The notes under the pieces were generated by a model. It was given only the letters and a program-made list of their open reading frames with translations. It was not told the DNA's origin and did no database searches. The translations under genes and the position numbers were made by a program. Shown here in pieces: positions 47,337 to 55,604 of a stretch of DNA of 64,000 nucleotides (positions within the stretch are counted from its first letter, which is position 1; every line of letters starts with the position of its first letter). The DNA comes from Streptomyces sp. ACA25 (GTDB taxonomy: Bacteria; Actinomycetota; Actinomycetes; Streptomycetales; Streptomycetaceae), in contig NZ_JAQKPV010000008.1 of NCBI RefSeq assembly GCF_028200735.1, forward strand, positions 62,001 to 126,000, in the 5' to 3' direction.

Positions 47337-48658
47337 CCGATCCTCGCCCCGCCGTCGTGTCCGCCGCCCGGCGGCGCACCGCCATCGACGCGCTGCGGCG
47401 CGGGGCTGTGCCCGAGAGCGGCCTGGATCTCCTCGCCACCGGACTCGGCCGTTTCGAGTCCGCCCTCGACGCGGAGTTGGACGCGGTCGCCTCCGGTGCC
47501 TCGGTCTTCAAAGCGGTACGGGGCGAATACGGCTCCGGCAAGACGTTCTTCACCCGCTGGCTCGGCGAACGTGCCAAGCAGCGCAACTTCGCCGTGGCGG
47601 AGATACAGATCGCCGAGACCGAAACCCCGCTGCACAAGCTGGAGACCGTCTACCGGCGTCTCACCGAGCGGCTGTCCACCGCCAGCTTCCCACCGAGCGC
47701 CCTGCGTCCCGTCGTCGACGCCTGGTTCTACGCGCTGGAGGAGGACGCGCTCGCGGCCGGCGCGGACGAGAGCGACCTGAGCGGCGCGGTGGAGGAACTG
47801 CTCGCCGCCCGCCTGAGCGAGGTGTCGCGGCAGGCCCCGTCCTTCGCTACCGCGCTGCGCGGATACCGCTCCGCGCTCGCCGCCGGTGACGAGCCCACGG
47901 CCGCCGCCGTCCTCGCCTGGCTCGGCGGCCAGCCCCACGTGGCGGCGGCGGCCCGGCGGGCCGCCGGAGTGCGCGGCGACCTCGACCACTTCGGCGCACT
48001 TGGCTTCCTCCAGGGGCTGCTGACCGTCCTGCGGGACTCCGGGCACCGAGGGCTGTTCGTCGTCCTCGACGAGGTGGAGACCCTGCAGCGGGTGCGCTCG
48101 GACGCCCGCGACAAGGCGCTCAACGCGCTGCGGCAGCTCATCGACGAGGTGCACTCCGGCCGGTTCCCCGGCCTCTACCTCGTCATCACCGGCACACCGG
48201 CGTTCTACGACGGGCAGCAGGGGGTGCAGCGGCTCGCCCCGCTGGCCCAGCGGCTCGCCACCGACTTCACCACCGACCCCCGCTTCGACAACCCGCGTGC
48301 GGTGCAGGTGCGCCTGCCCGGCTTCACCCAGGAGTCCCTGACCAGCCTGGGCAGGACGATTCGCGACCTGTACGCGTCCGGGGCCGAAGCTCCCGACCGG
48401 ATCAAGGCGCTGGCCGACGACGCCTACGTCGCCGACCTCGCCGGTGCGGTGGGCGGAGCACTCGGTGGGAAGGTCGGCGTGGCGCCCCGGCTTTTCCTGA
48501 AAAAGCTGGTCGGCGATGTCCTCGACCGCATCGACCAGTTCGAGGACTTCGACCCCCGGCAGCACTACCGGCTGACGGTGCGCAGCGGAGAGCTCACCGA
48601 CATCGAACGGAACCTGGCCGGGGCGCCGTCGGCCGACGACGTCGACCTGGAACTGTGA
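47333..48658 (+). CDS. brxD: BREX-2 ATP-binding protein BrxD
   Basis: A 441-aa AAA-type ATPase. Walker A GEYGSGKTFF lies at residues 64-73 and Walker B VVLDEVETL near 242-250, with the arginine-rich LRQLIDEVHSGRFPGLYLVI and TGTPAFYDGQQGVQRLAPLA regions typical of BrxD. It is specific for type 2 BREX and always pairs with the helicase BrxHI. Start: GTG 47333 overlaps the stop of the Phd gene. Its end overlaps brxHI (GTGATG). No TTA codon was seen. Confidence 0.92.
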   Translation: MTDPRPAVVSAARRRTAIDALRRGAVPESGLDLLATGLGRFESALDAELDAVASGASVFKAVRGEYGSGKTFFTRWLGERAKQRNFAVAEIQIAETETPLHKLETVYRRLTERLSTASFPPSALRPVVDAWFYALEEDALAAGADESDLSGAVEELLAARLSEVSRQAPSFATALRGYRSALAAGDEPTAAAVLAWLGGQPHVAAAARRAAGVRGDLDHFGALGFLQGLLTVLRDSGHRGLFVVLDEVETLQRVRSDARDKALNALRQLIDEVHSGRFPGLYLVITGTPAFYDGQQGVQRLAPLAQRLATDFTTDPRFDNPRAVQVRLPGFTQESLTSLGRTIRDLYASGAEAPDRIKALADDAYVADLAGAVGGALGGKVGVAPRLFLKKLVGDVLDRIDQFEDFDPRQHYRLTVRSGELTDIERNLAGAPSADDVDLEL

Positions 48659-50829
48659 TGGCGCGGGCCGCCGACCCGGTCGACCGGCTCGACCCGGTCG
48701 TCCTGCACCACGTGGTGAACACCCTCGGCTGGCCCGATCTGCGTCCCCTGCAACGCGCGGCGATCGACCCGGTGATGGACGGTCACGACACCGTTCTGCT
48801 GGCCCCGACTGCCAGCGGCAAGACCGAGGCCGCCTGCCTGCCGATCCTCTCCGCCATGTCCACGCAAGCCTGGACCGGCACCTCGGTCCTCTACCTGTGC
48901 CCGCTCAAGGCGCTGCTCAACAACCTGGTCACCCGCGTCGACGGGTACGCGCAGTGGCTGGGACGCCGCGCGGCCCTGTGGCACGGGGACACCGGCCAGT
49001 CGGCGCGTCAGCGCATCCGCACCGACCGGCCCGACACTCTCCTGACGACACCGGAGTCACTGGAAGCGATGCTGATCGGGGTGAAGACGGACCACGCCCA
49101 CCTGCTGGGCGGCGTCAGGGCCGTCATCATCGACGAGGTGCACGCCTTCGCCGGCGACGACCGCGGGTGGCATCTCCTGGCAATCCTCGAACGCCTGCAG
49201 CAGGTGACCGGGCGTCCCCTTCAACGCGTCGGGCTCTCCGCCACCGTCGGCAACCCGGAGCAACTGCTCACCTGGCTCCAGGGGTCGGGAGCCGGGAGCC
49301 GCCCGGGCCGCATCGTCGCACCGGAGCTCGTGCGCCCACCGGCCGCTCCGTCCGACGGGACGCGTCGTCGGACCGACACCGCCGGGCCGCCGCCCGGAGA
49401 CATCGACCTCGACTACGTGGGCTCTCTCGCCAACGCCGCCAAAGTCATCGCCGCCCTCCACCGGGGGGAGAAGCGGCTGGTGTTCTGCGACTCCCGGCGG
49501 CAGGTCGAGGAGCTCGGCGCGGCGCTGCGGGCCCGCGAGGTCACGGTCTTCCTGTCGCACGCCTCGCTCGCTGCCGCCGAGCGGGCCAGGTCGGAGCAGG
49601 CGTTCGCCGAGGGGCGCGACTGCGTCATCGTGGCCACCTCCACTCTGGAGCTGGGCATCGACGTCGGAGACCTGGACCGGGTCATCCAGATCGACTCACC
49701 GGCCACCGTCGCCTCGTTCCTCCAGCGCATCGGCCGCACCGGCCGCCGGCCGGGCAGCACCCGCAACTGCCTCTTCCTCACCACCGACAAGGACGCGCTG
49801 CTCCAGGCGGCGGCGCTGCTGGTGCTCTGGGGCCGCGGCTGGGTCGAACCCGTCGTCCCACCACCTGAACCGCGCCACCTCGTCGCCCAGCAACTCCTGT
49901 CCCTGACTCTCCAGGAGCACCGGCTGGGTGACGGCCGGTGGCCCGAGCAGTGGAACGGCCTGGCCCCCTTCGACCGCTCGGCCGCGCCCATCCTTCGCCA
50001 CCTGACCGAAGAGGGCTTCCTCGACAGCGACCAGGGCATGCTGTTCATCGGTCCGGAGGCCGAACGCCTTTTCGGGCGGCGGCACTTCATCGAGCTGACC
50101 GCGTCGTTCACCGCGCCCCCGCAGTTCACCGTGCTCTCCGGGCGAACTGAGATCGGCCGCATGGACCCCGCCGTACTCACCGAGGAACGGCCGGGCCCCC
50201 GTCGCCTACTGCTCGCCGGACGCAGCTGGCAGGTGACATACATCGACTGGGGACGCAAACGGGTCTTCGTCGAGCCGGTGGACAGCGGTGGCATCGCCAA
50301 GTGGTCGGGCGGAACACCCTCCGGGCTGTCGTACGCCCTGACCCGGGCGATGCGGGACGTCCTCCTGGGCGCCGACCCGGCCGTCTCCGTGAGCCGGCGA
50401 GCCGAGGTCTGCCTCCGCGCATGGCGTGCGGACCACGGACCGCAGCTCGTCCACCCCGGCAGCACCCTGGTGACCCGGCAGGGCAACGACGTGCGCTGGT
50501 GGACCTGGGCGGGTTACCGGGCCAACGCCACACTGGGCGCGACGCTGTCGGCCGTCACCGACCCGGTCCAGCGGCCGACGGACTGCTGGGTACGCCTGCG
50601 GGAGGACCTGACACCGGACATGTGGCAGGCGGCGCTCAAAGCCGCAGAAGCCAGTCCGGCCCTCGTCCTTCCCCAGGTGGACGAACGGGCGGTGCGGGGG
50701 CTGAAGTTCTCCGCCGCCCTGCCCCTGCGGCTGGCCATGGCCACCGTGGCGGCACGGCTCGCCGACTTCGACGGCGCACGCGCCGCACTGGCCGAACCCA
50801 AACGCTTCCAGGTCACCCACAACCCGTGA
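48655..50829 (+). CDS. brxHI: BREX-2 Lhr-like DEAD/H-box helicase BrxHI
   Basis: A 724-aa superfamily 2 helicase. Motif I is APTASGKTEAA (near 51-61), motif II IIDEVHAF (DEVH, near 160), motif III SATVGNPE, motif V ATSTLELGIDVGD and motif VI QRIGRTGRRPG (near 357). A winged-helix and C-terminal Lhr-like region follow. It is the last gene of the second BREX operon and overlaps brxD by 4 bp (GTG 48655; ATG 48658 is also possible). No clear terminator hairpin follows, only a G-rich tract. Confidence 0.92.
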   Translation: MMARAADPVDRLDPVVLHHVVNTLGWPDLRPLQRAAIDPVMDGHDTVLLAPTASGKTEAACLPILSAMSTQAWTGTSVLYLCPLKALLNNLVTRVDGYAQWLGRRAALWHGDTGQSARQRIRTDRPDTLLTTPESLEAMLIGVKTDHAHLLGGVRAVIIDEVHAFAGDDRGWHLLAILERLQQVTGRPLQRVGLSATVGNPEQLLTWLQGSGAGSRPGRIVAPELVRPPAAPSDGTRRRTDTAGPPPGDIDLDYVGSLANAAKVIAALHRGEKRLVFCDSRRQVEELGAALRAREVTVFLSHASLAAAERARSEQAFAEGRDCVIVATSTLELGIDVGDLDRVIQIDSPATVASFLQRIGRTGRRPGSTRNCLFLTTDKDALLQAAALLVLWGRGWVEPVVPPPEPRHLVAQQLLSLTLQEHRLGDGRWPEQWNGLAPFDRSAAPILRHLTEEGFLDSDQGMLFIGPEAERLFGRRHFIELTASFTAPPQFTVLSGRTEIGRMDPAVLTEERPGPRRLLLAGRSWQVTYIDWGRKRVFVEPVDSGGIAKWSGGTPSGLSYALTRAMRDVLLGADPAVSVSRRAEVCLRAWRADHGPQLVHPGSTLVTRQGNDVRWWTWAGYRANATLGATLSAVTDPVQRPTDCWVRLREDLTPDMWQAALKAAEASPALVLPQVDERAVRGLKFSAALPLRLAMATVAARLADFDGARAALAEPKRFQVTHNP

Positions 50830-50905
50830 CCCGGGGGAGCGGGGGCGGGGGCGGCACCACGCGACCCAACGGGCCGCTGAGACATCCCGGCAACCGATGC
50901 GATCC

Positions 50906-50952
50906 GTGGAACCGGAGGGAACACCGCCGGGTGCTCGCGGGCTTTCCTCCAC
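50906..50952. repeat. Repeated covarying hairpin element, copy A
   Basis: A 47-bp element matching 55605-55653 at roughly four of five positions. Potential pairs are GGAGGGAA with TTTCCTCC (outer), CACC with GGTG (inner), and a small GC...GC stem. Several substitutions between the copies keep pairing. It lies 77 bp after brxHI. The function is unknown. It could be a structured RNA or a repeat family member. Confidence 0.45.
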
Positions 50953-51320
50953 TCGAGTTCGGGTTTCACGGCCCTGGGCGTGCTCCGCCCTCGCCACAAC
51001 GGCGAAGCGGTCACGCGGCTCCGACTCCGGCAGGGCCGGGGCGAGGTAGGTCAGACCGACGCTTCTGTTCTCTGTGCAAGTAAGGGCGCCCAGCCGCAAA
51101 GCGTCGGGGGCAGCCGTATCGATACCCATCTCCAACCAGCTCCCGCGCAGCCTGGCCGCTTAGCGCAGCCTCATCCAGAGCCTCGCCGTCTCGGGGCGGC
51201 TCCACCGAACCCCCCGTCAACTGCCAGCCACCCGGAGTGGCCATGAACGGCGACATCCGCACCACCAGCACATGACCGTCGTCGGTCGGCTGGACGACGT
51301 TGACGAACAACGACGGCAAG
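50950..51320 (-). pseudogene. NUDIX hydrolase fragment, frameshifted and truncated
   Basis: From 51320 leftwards one frame reads SLFVNVVQPTDDGHVLVVRM and TPGGWQLTGGSVEPPRDGEA, then AARELV, an N-terminal half of a NUDIX box. One extra base later the sequence continues as EMGIDTAAPDALRLGALTCT, GLTYLAPALPESEPRDRFAV. The complete REx2EEx2G(U) signature is broken by the shift (AARELV/EMGID). The N-terminal start is cut off at the junction with the DUF2075 fragment. Confidence 0.6.
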
Positions 51321-51322
51321 CG

Positions 51323-51515
51323 CTGATCGACGCCGGCCGGGTGCCGGTGTTCCTGCTCGGCCAGCACCAAGTGGGTGCGGCCCGGTGAGATGGGTACCGA
51401 GGAGGAGATCCGGCGGGCCGCGGCCGAGCACGGGCTGGAGTGCACGGTGGTGGAGCTGGACGGCCAGTTCCGGTGCGGCGGCAGTGCGGCATACGAGAAG
51501 GGGTGGTCGACCTGC
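51323..51515 (+). pseudogene. Fragment of a second DUF2075 gene, nearly identical to 39.2-39.4 kb
   Basis: About 190 bp match nucleotides ~39202-39395 of the DUF2075 gene almost base for base (CTGATCGACGC, GTGCCGGTGTTCCTGCTCG, and the GAGATGGGTACCGAGGAGGA block). Small indels at ~51373 (GGGTGCGGCCC) and ~51500 (GAAGGGGTGG) break the frame. It encodes GEMGTEEEIRRAAAEHGLEC and ELDGQFRCGGSAAYEK. It is the product of duplication or recombination and is not a gene. Confidence 0.8.
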
Positions 51516-51850
51516 CGCAAGCGTGGCCGGCCCAGGTACCTGCCGAACCGCCACATCACCACCGAGCCGGGGTATCAGACCCCAAACCGGCTACACCGGA
51601 CCAACGGCGAGAACGACGGAGCCCTGCCCGCCTTCACAACCTCCTGTTCTGCTGGGCGCACGAGAAAACCTCAGTAAATACGGTGACAATAAACGCCCTG
51701 GCGTGATGCTTGACACGGAAGGCAATTTCCACTTTCCATTAGCCCCGGGGACAGCGTGTTGCATCGCGTCGCACACCGCGACAATCCGGACCTGGATAGC
51801 TCTCAGCGCGCTCGACCCAGCTCTTCACTTGCCGGTCTTCGTGGCCACCT
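51516..51850. other. Gene-free stretch, falling GC
   Basis: About 335 bp after the DUF2075 fragment. Frames carry no family resemblance. From ~51650 the sequence becomes distinctly AT-richer (AAATACGGTGACAATAAACG), marking the start of a low-GC island that continues to ~52.8 kb. Confidence 0.5.
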
Positions 51851-52372
51851 TCACCCTTCCCTCTGCTCGATAATCCACTCTACCCGTCGGCCCACATTCG
51901 CCAGAAGCTGGTCCACATCCTCATGTCGGTAACCAGGCTGCCACCCCGACCACAGAAATTGCTTGCCAGTGATCCAGTAGACCGAAGTCGGCGGAGTACC
52001 CCGCTCCAGGTAGCCGAGAACTCGATCAAGAAAGGCATCCACGTCAGCTTTACAATATCCCAAGCTGAATCTTCCCTCCCGGAAACCGGGATCACGCAGC
52101 AGGGAGGTCAACTTTCCAAGCTCAACCGCATGACGATAACGTTCGGAATCCGTCAAAATCTCCTCGGCGGGAGTGCCGAAATCACCGAGGTCATCCACCC
52201 AGGCCTTCCGGTAGCTGACCCACAAAGCCGGGAGCAACAGCGCTACAGACAGGGCAAAAAGCCATGGCGGAGCATAGTCTTGAATCAAGCCCATAACAAC
52301 AGCTCCTCCGCCTACGAGCGCAAGAGAGAGGAAAACAATCCGAGCCGACTTCCGCTTACCCACCACTTGCAC
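51851..52372 (-). CDS. Membrane protein with DivIVA-like motifs
   Basis: A 173-aa protein. Two N-terminal membrane segments (IVFLSLALVGGGAVVMGLI and WLFALSVALLLPALWVSYR) are followed by a cytosolic part. That part has two DivIVA-type boxes: F(R)EGRFSLGYCKADVDAFLD-RV near residues 97-116 and GWQPGYRHEDVDQLLANV near 143-160. DivIVA boxes normally target curved or polar membrane. The rest of a DivIVA coiled coil is missing. Codon use is AT-richer than the flanks, suggesting recent transfer. It is probably part of the polymorphic-toxin remnant island just upstream. Confidence 0.65.
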   Translation of the reverse strand: MQVVGKRKSARIVFLSLALVGGGAVVMGLIQDYAPPWLFALSVALLLPALWVSYRKAWVDDLGDFGTPAEEILTDSERYRHAVELGKLTSLLRDPGFREGRFSLGYCKADVDAFLDRVLGYLERGTPPTSVYWITGKQFLWSGWQPGYRHEDVDQLLANVGRRVEWIIEQREG

Positions 52373-52391
52373 CTTTCACGCCAAGAAAGCC

Positions 52392-52429
52392 AAGGCTGGC
52401 GCATCCTTCACTAAGGATGCGCCAGCCTT
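52392..52429 (-). terminator. Perfect 17-bp hairpin terminator
   Basis: AAGGCTGGCGCATCCTT (52392-52408), loop CACT, and the exact complement at 52413-52429. It sits immediately after the stop codon of the minus-strand gene ending at 52432, with AAAAAA on the plus strand next to it. It should efficiently end that transcript. Confidence 0.8.
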
Positions 52430-52431
52430 GA

Positions 52432-52803
52432 TCAGAAAAAACTAACGCCACCTTCCATAGTATCGGCGGTGAACGAACCATCTGCAATGCCAGAGACGCG
52501 CCACCCACGTACGATCTCGCCTTGGGCTGTCTGGCGAGACGGCCTATGGGGCGCCCTCCCTTGAACCGCCTGTATCCCCTGCGGACTTGAAGGCTGTGGG
52601 ATTCGGGCACGAGCGTGTCCGATGGCTCCCACTTTCAGGCCGGAAAGGGCTCCCCAAGCACCGGCTTGCACATAGCCTCTCCGTGTTCGATTCCTCTGGT
52701 TAACACGGTAGTTCAGCATACCGAGCCCTGCTCCGACCACGGCACCCGCTACGAGCGCGCATCCCACACCCGCAGTAGCGAAACATATGCCGCCTACGGC
52801 CAC
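52432..52803 (-). pseudogene. C-terminal tail of a polymorphic (Rhs/RHS-like) toxin protein
   Basis: A 123-aa frame starting at a GTG without ribosome site. A Gly/Ala-rich hydrophobic segment (GVGCALVAGAVVGAGLGMLN) and a YVQAGAWGALSGLKVGAIG linker resemble the pre-toxin region of large secreted polymorphic toxins. The last ~60 residues (IVRGWRVSGIADGSFTADTM) would be the variable toxin tip and match nothing I recognise. The huge N-terminal shell is missing, replaced upstream by an ISAs1 fragment. A short stand-alone membrane protein is the alternative. Confidence 0.45.
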
Positions 52804-52821
52804 ACCCGTTGCAATGTTGCG

Positions 52822-53088
52822 GAAGCCGACCGCACACCGTCAGTTCGCGACCCTGCCCTGCCGGGACATCCCGGTCCAGCACACCACGGCCTCCACCGGA
52901 CACGGCCGCCGTGAGTCCCGCTCCGTCAAGACCCGCGGCATCGCGGACGAACTCGGCGGGATCGCCTTCCCTCACGCCCGTCTGGCCGTCCGCGTCCACC
53001 GCCGCCGCAAGCAGACCGGCCGACGCGAAACCCGCGAGACGGTCTACGCCGTCACCAGCCTCGACGCCCACCAGGCCGACCCCGCCTG
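52822..53088 (+). pseudogene. Internal fragment of an ISAs1-family transposase
   Basis: Translates as HRQFATLPCRDIPVQHTTAS, ESRSVKTRGIADELGGIAFP, HARLAVRVHRRRKQTGRRET and VYAVTSLDAHQADPA, the central part of ISAs1 transposases. Both ends are missing. Another ISAs1 N-terminal fragment is at 55.1-55.5 kb on the other strand. Confidence 0.75.
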
Positions 53089-53100
53089 TGAATACGGAGG

Positions 53101-53658
53101 TCAGGCGAAGCCGTATTCGGCTATCAGCTCCCGGGCGAGGGCGATCGGGAACGGGAGCAACAGAGCGTCGGCGAGGCTCAGTCTCACCCACCGGCGGGAT
53201 GTCTGTTCTGCTGTGGTTCCCTCTGTGGCTACGGGGGTGTGGGATTCGGCTGCCTGGCGCTTGTGCTCGGCCAGGCGCTCTCTCAGATGGCGTCGGGCGG
53301 CGCGTGCGCGCCGGCCGTCGAACAGGGACTTTGCCATGGCCCAGGGCACGATTGCGCCGATACCTGGCATGTCCAATGCTATCCCGCCGTCACGGGGCAC
53401 GAAAGTCACTTGATGGAGCGGTGCACGGTAAGAAAAGATCGGATTATGGACGTATAGCAAGCCTTGCTTGCATATGACCCTGAGACCGGCCAGCCTGAGA
53501 AAGACTCCCGTCACCAAGCAAGCCACTGAGACCACTGTGACCGTGTCCGACAGTCCGCCGGGAAATTCGTCACTGAGGAGGATGTACCCCCATATGAAGG
53601 GCTGGGCGACGGCGCCCAGCCATGACAGGGCGTACGCCACTCTGTTCCGATAACGCAT
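53101..53658 (-). CDS. Membrane protein with PH-like domain
   Basis: A 185-aa protein. Two membrane segments near the N-terminus (AYALSWLGAVAQPFIWGYIL and VTVVSVACLVTGVFLRLAGL) are followed by a small beta domain (VICKQGLLYVHNPIFSYRAP, VTFVPRDGGIALDMPG) resembling bacterial PH domains. A basic helix and a hydrophobic C-terminal end follow. Start: ATG at 53658 with GGAGGTCGACAG upstream. It stands between an ISAs1 fragment and an IS5-like element. The function is unknown. Confidence 0.65.
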   Translation of the reverse strand: MRYRNRVAYALSWLGAVAQPFIWGYILLSDEFPGGLSDTVTVVSVACLVTGVFLRLAGLRVICKQGLLYVHNPIFSYRAPLHQVTFVPRDGGIALDMPGIGAIVPWAMAKSLFDGRRARAARRHLRERLAEHKRQAAESHTPVATEGTTAEQTSRRWVRLSLADALLLPFPIALARELIAEYGFA

Positions 53659-53769
53659 CTGTCGACCTCCGATAGCTGACCGGGGTGACCCGCCTAAAAA
53701 AGGGGGTCCCCCGGCCGTGGGAAAACGAGCTCAGAAGCTGCCCACAGTGCTCAGCGTCGGGTCGGCACT

Positions 53770-54786
53770 AACGAGCTCGTGCACGGTTGGTGGTGAGGCG
53801 TCGAGGACTCGGTGAGGCTCGGTGTTCACCTCTGTCGTGTCGGCGTCAGGTCTGCGGTCTGCTGATGCGAGAAGACGCTGGCCACGGCCCGGACGGTGTC
53901 GCTGATGTGCTCGCGGCGTCCGAGATGGCGGGCCAGAGCCCGCCAGTTCTTCAGGTGGGCGATGCCGTGCTCGACGCGGATGCGCCGCGAGGAGTGCGCC
54001 GTGCGCTGCCGCTCATACATCTCCTCGTACCACTCGGGAGCGTTCTTCTTGAACTTCCGGTGCGGTGGTGTGGTCACGCGTCCGCTGGTCTGTGCGCCCA
54101 GTCCCTGGTATCCGGCGTCGGCGAGGATCTCCACGGCCGGCCCGTCGGCCAGAAGCTCGACCAGCCCCAGCTGGCGGGCGTGGGTCGGCTGCAGAACAGC
54201 ACCCGGCCGTCCCCGTCAGTGACGATCATGGTCTTGACGGCGTTCTGCTTGCTCTTGCCGGAGATGAACTTGTCCCGGTCCCTTCGTCCGGCGGCCGGGC
54301 GCCGGACACGGATCTCGGTGCCGTCGATGATGCCCGACTGTCCGCTGGCGCCGAGACGGTCGATGACCTCGGCGAGAGTCCGCAGCCGCACGCCGGGGGC
54401 GATGGTGCAGCCTCGCTCGGCGAGCAGGGGCCGCACTTCGCCGACGGCGCGGGTGATGGTGGAGCGGTCCACCCCGAACCAGCAGGCCAACACGTCGTGC
54501 GTGGTGGCGTGACGGAGGTGGACGAGCGTGGCCAGGACGACGAAGACCAACCGGTGCTTCGCACCGGCGCCCACCGCCCGCTTCCGCGGCCTGGACGCAA
54601 GCCTGGCATGGTGCCGCTCATGCCACAACGGACCTACCTCGGCGACCAATTCAGCGATCACCTCAGCCGACAGGCCCGTGATCCTCCGGTCGCTGATGAT
54701 CGCTGCACGAGACGCGTTCCCCACCACCCGACCATGATCGCCGCTCAGAAGCTTGCCCCCCACCACCAACCGTGCACGAGCTCGTT
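53770..54786 (-). mobile_element. IS5-like insertion sequence with perfect inverted repeats, transposase broken
   Basis: A 1017-bp element bounded by perfect 26-bp inverted repeats (53770-53795 and 54761-54786, AACGAGCTCGTGCACGGTTG...) and flanked by ACT (53767-53769) on the left and ACT (54787-54789) on the right, a 3-bp target duplication. The single transposase gene inside is frameshifted. Intact ends plus a dead transposase mean that only trans mobilisation is possible. It interrupts the region downstream of the small membrane gene at 54785-54997. Confidence 0.85.
53826..54769 (-). pseudogene. IS5-family (DDE_Tnp_4 type) transposase, small deletion with frameshift
   Basis: The 5' part (to ~54180) reads SAEVIAELVAEVGPLWHERH, STITRAVGEVRPLLAERGC and IDGTEIRVRRP (first Asp). 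At LFCSRPT the frame changes, and the 3' part reads HARQLGLVELLADGP, AVEILADAGYQGLGAQTSGR and RRIRVEHGIAHLKNWRALAR (Glu). The PGxxxD segment expected at the junction, which holds the second catalytic residue, is missing. The enzyme is inactive. Confidence 0.8.
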
Positions 54787-54997
54787 ACTCAGGTCGTTGA
54801 TTACGTGAGGCTGGGTGCCGCCTGGAGGCGCGCCGTCGATCGACGGATTCCACAAAGCGTGAAAGAACAAGAATGAGTGCCGAAAGGAAGAAGAGCCGCT
54901 GGCCATCGCCAGCACCCCACAGGGCTGATGCAATAATCCCGATCAAGAGCACGAAAACACCGAGCCAAAAAATGACCAGAGAATTCTTGTTGTTCAT
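54785..54997 (-). CDS. Small two-helix membrane protein, 3' end cut by the IS
   Basis: A 70-aa frame, MNNKNSLVIFWLGVFVLLIG, IIASALWGAG, LFFLSALILVLSRFVE, a basic RRR tail, then a stop that is created by the first bases of the IS inverted repeat (TAA at 54785-54787). Two membrane helices are clear. Codon use is AT-rich, like the 51.8-52.8 kb island. The original C-terminus is probably lost. Confidence 0.5.
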   Translation of the reverse strand: MNNKNSLVIFWLGVFVLLIGIIASALWGAGDGQRLFFLSALILVLSRFVESVDRRRASRRHPASRNQRPE

Positions 54998-55090
54998 CTC
55001 ATGCCATCCATTTCAGTACTTAACTCCTACCTTCGCCTGCCGGAGGTGGCGGGAAGCCACCTCCGGCAGATTTTCAGCGACGGCTTGACG

Positions 55091-55483
55091 TCAGCGTCGC
55101 CACCAGGGCTTCCGGTGACGGTTCGGCACCGGCTGCGCGTGTCTGCCGGAACGCGGGGACCACTTATTCAACTGCCTGGAACCGAGTCGTTCGAGCACGG
55201 CGGGTGGAGCGTCGGCCACCCATTCACCTACCGCGAGAAGCGACTTCGCACCGGGCAGCACCGCGCACGCGGTCAGCGCGAGCACCGCCACGAGCGAGTG
55301 GCGCACTCCTCGTGGATCACGCGGGTCCGGCACCGCTGCCAGGCGCTCCAGCAGGCCGGGCACCTCGCGCTCCAGGGCTTGGGGATGCGGTCTGAGCTGG
55401 TCAAACGCGGGCGAGATCAGAGATGATACGTCGGCAGGCACGGACTTCCCAGGAACACAGAGCGTAGAGAACTCCACGATCAC
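55091..55483 (-). pseudogene. N-terminal fragment of an ISAs1-family transposase
   Basis: Reads LEREVPGLLERLAAVPDPRD, PRGVRHSLVAVLALTACAVL and LLAVGEWVADAPPAVLERLG, the standard ISAs1 N-terminus, then leaves the family at LGSRQLNKW. No catalytic residues are present. It may be the other half of the copy whose middle lies at 52.8-53.1 kb, moved apart by later insertions, though the strands differ. Confidence 0.75.
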
Positions 55484-55604
55484 GGACGTCTGTGCCTGCT
55501 TCGTACCAGGCTCCGCCCAACCCGACGAGACGTCAGCAAACGGATGTCAGCCGACTACGCCGAAGCCCTGACCGGGCCGCCGAGGCGTTCCGGGGTCGCG
55601 GTCC

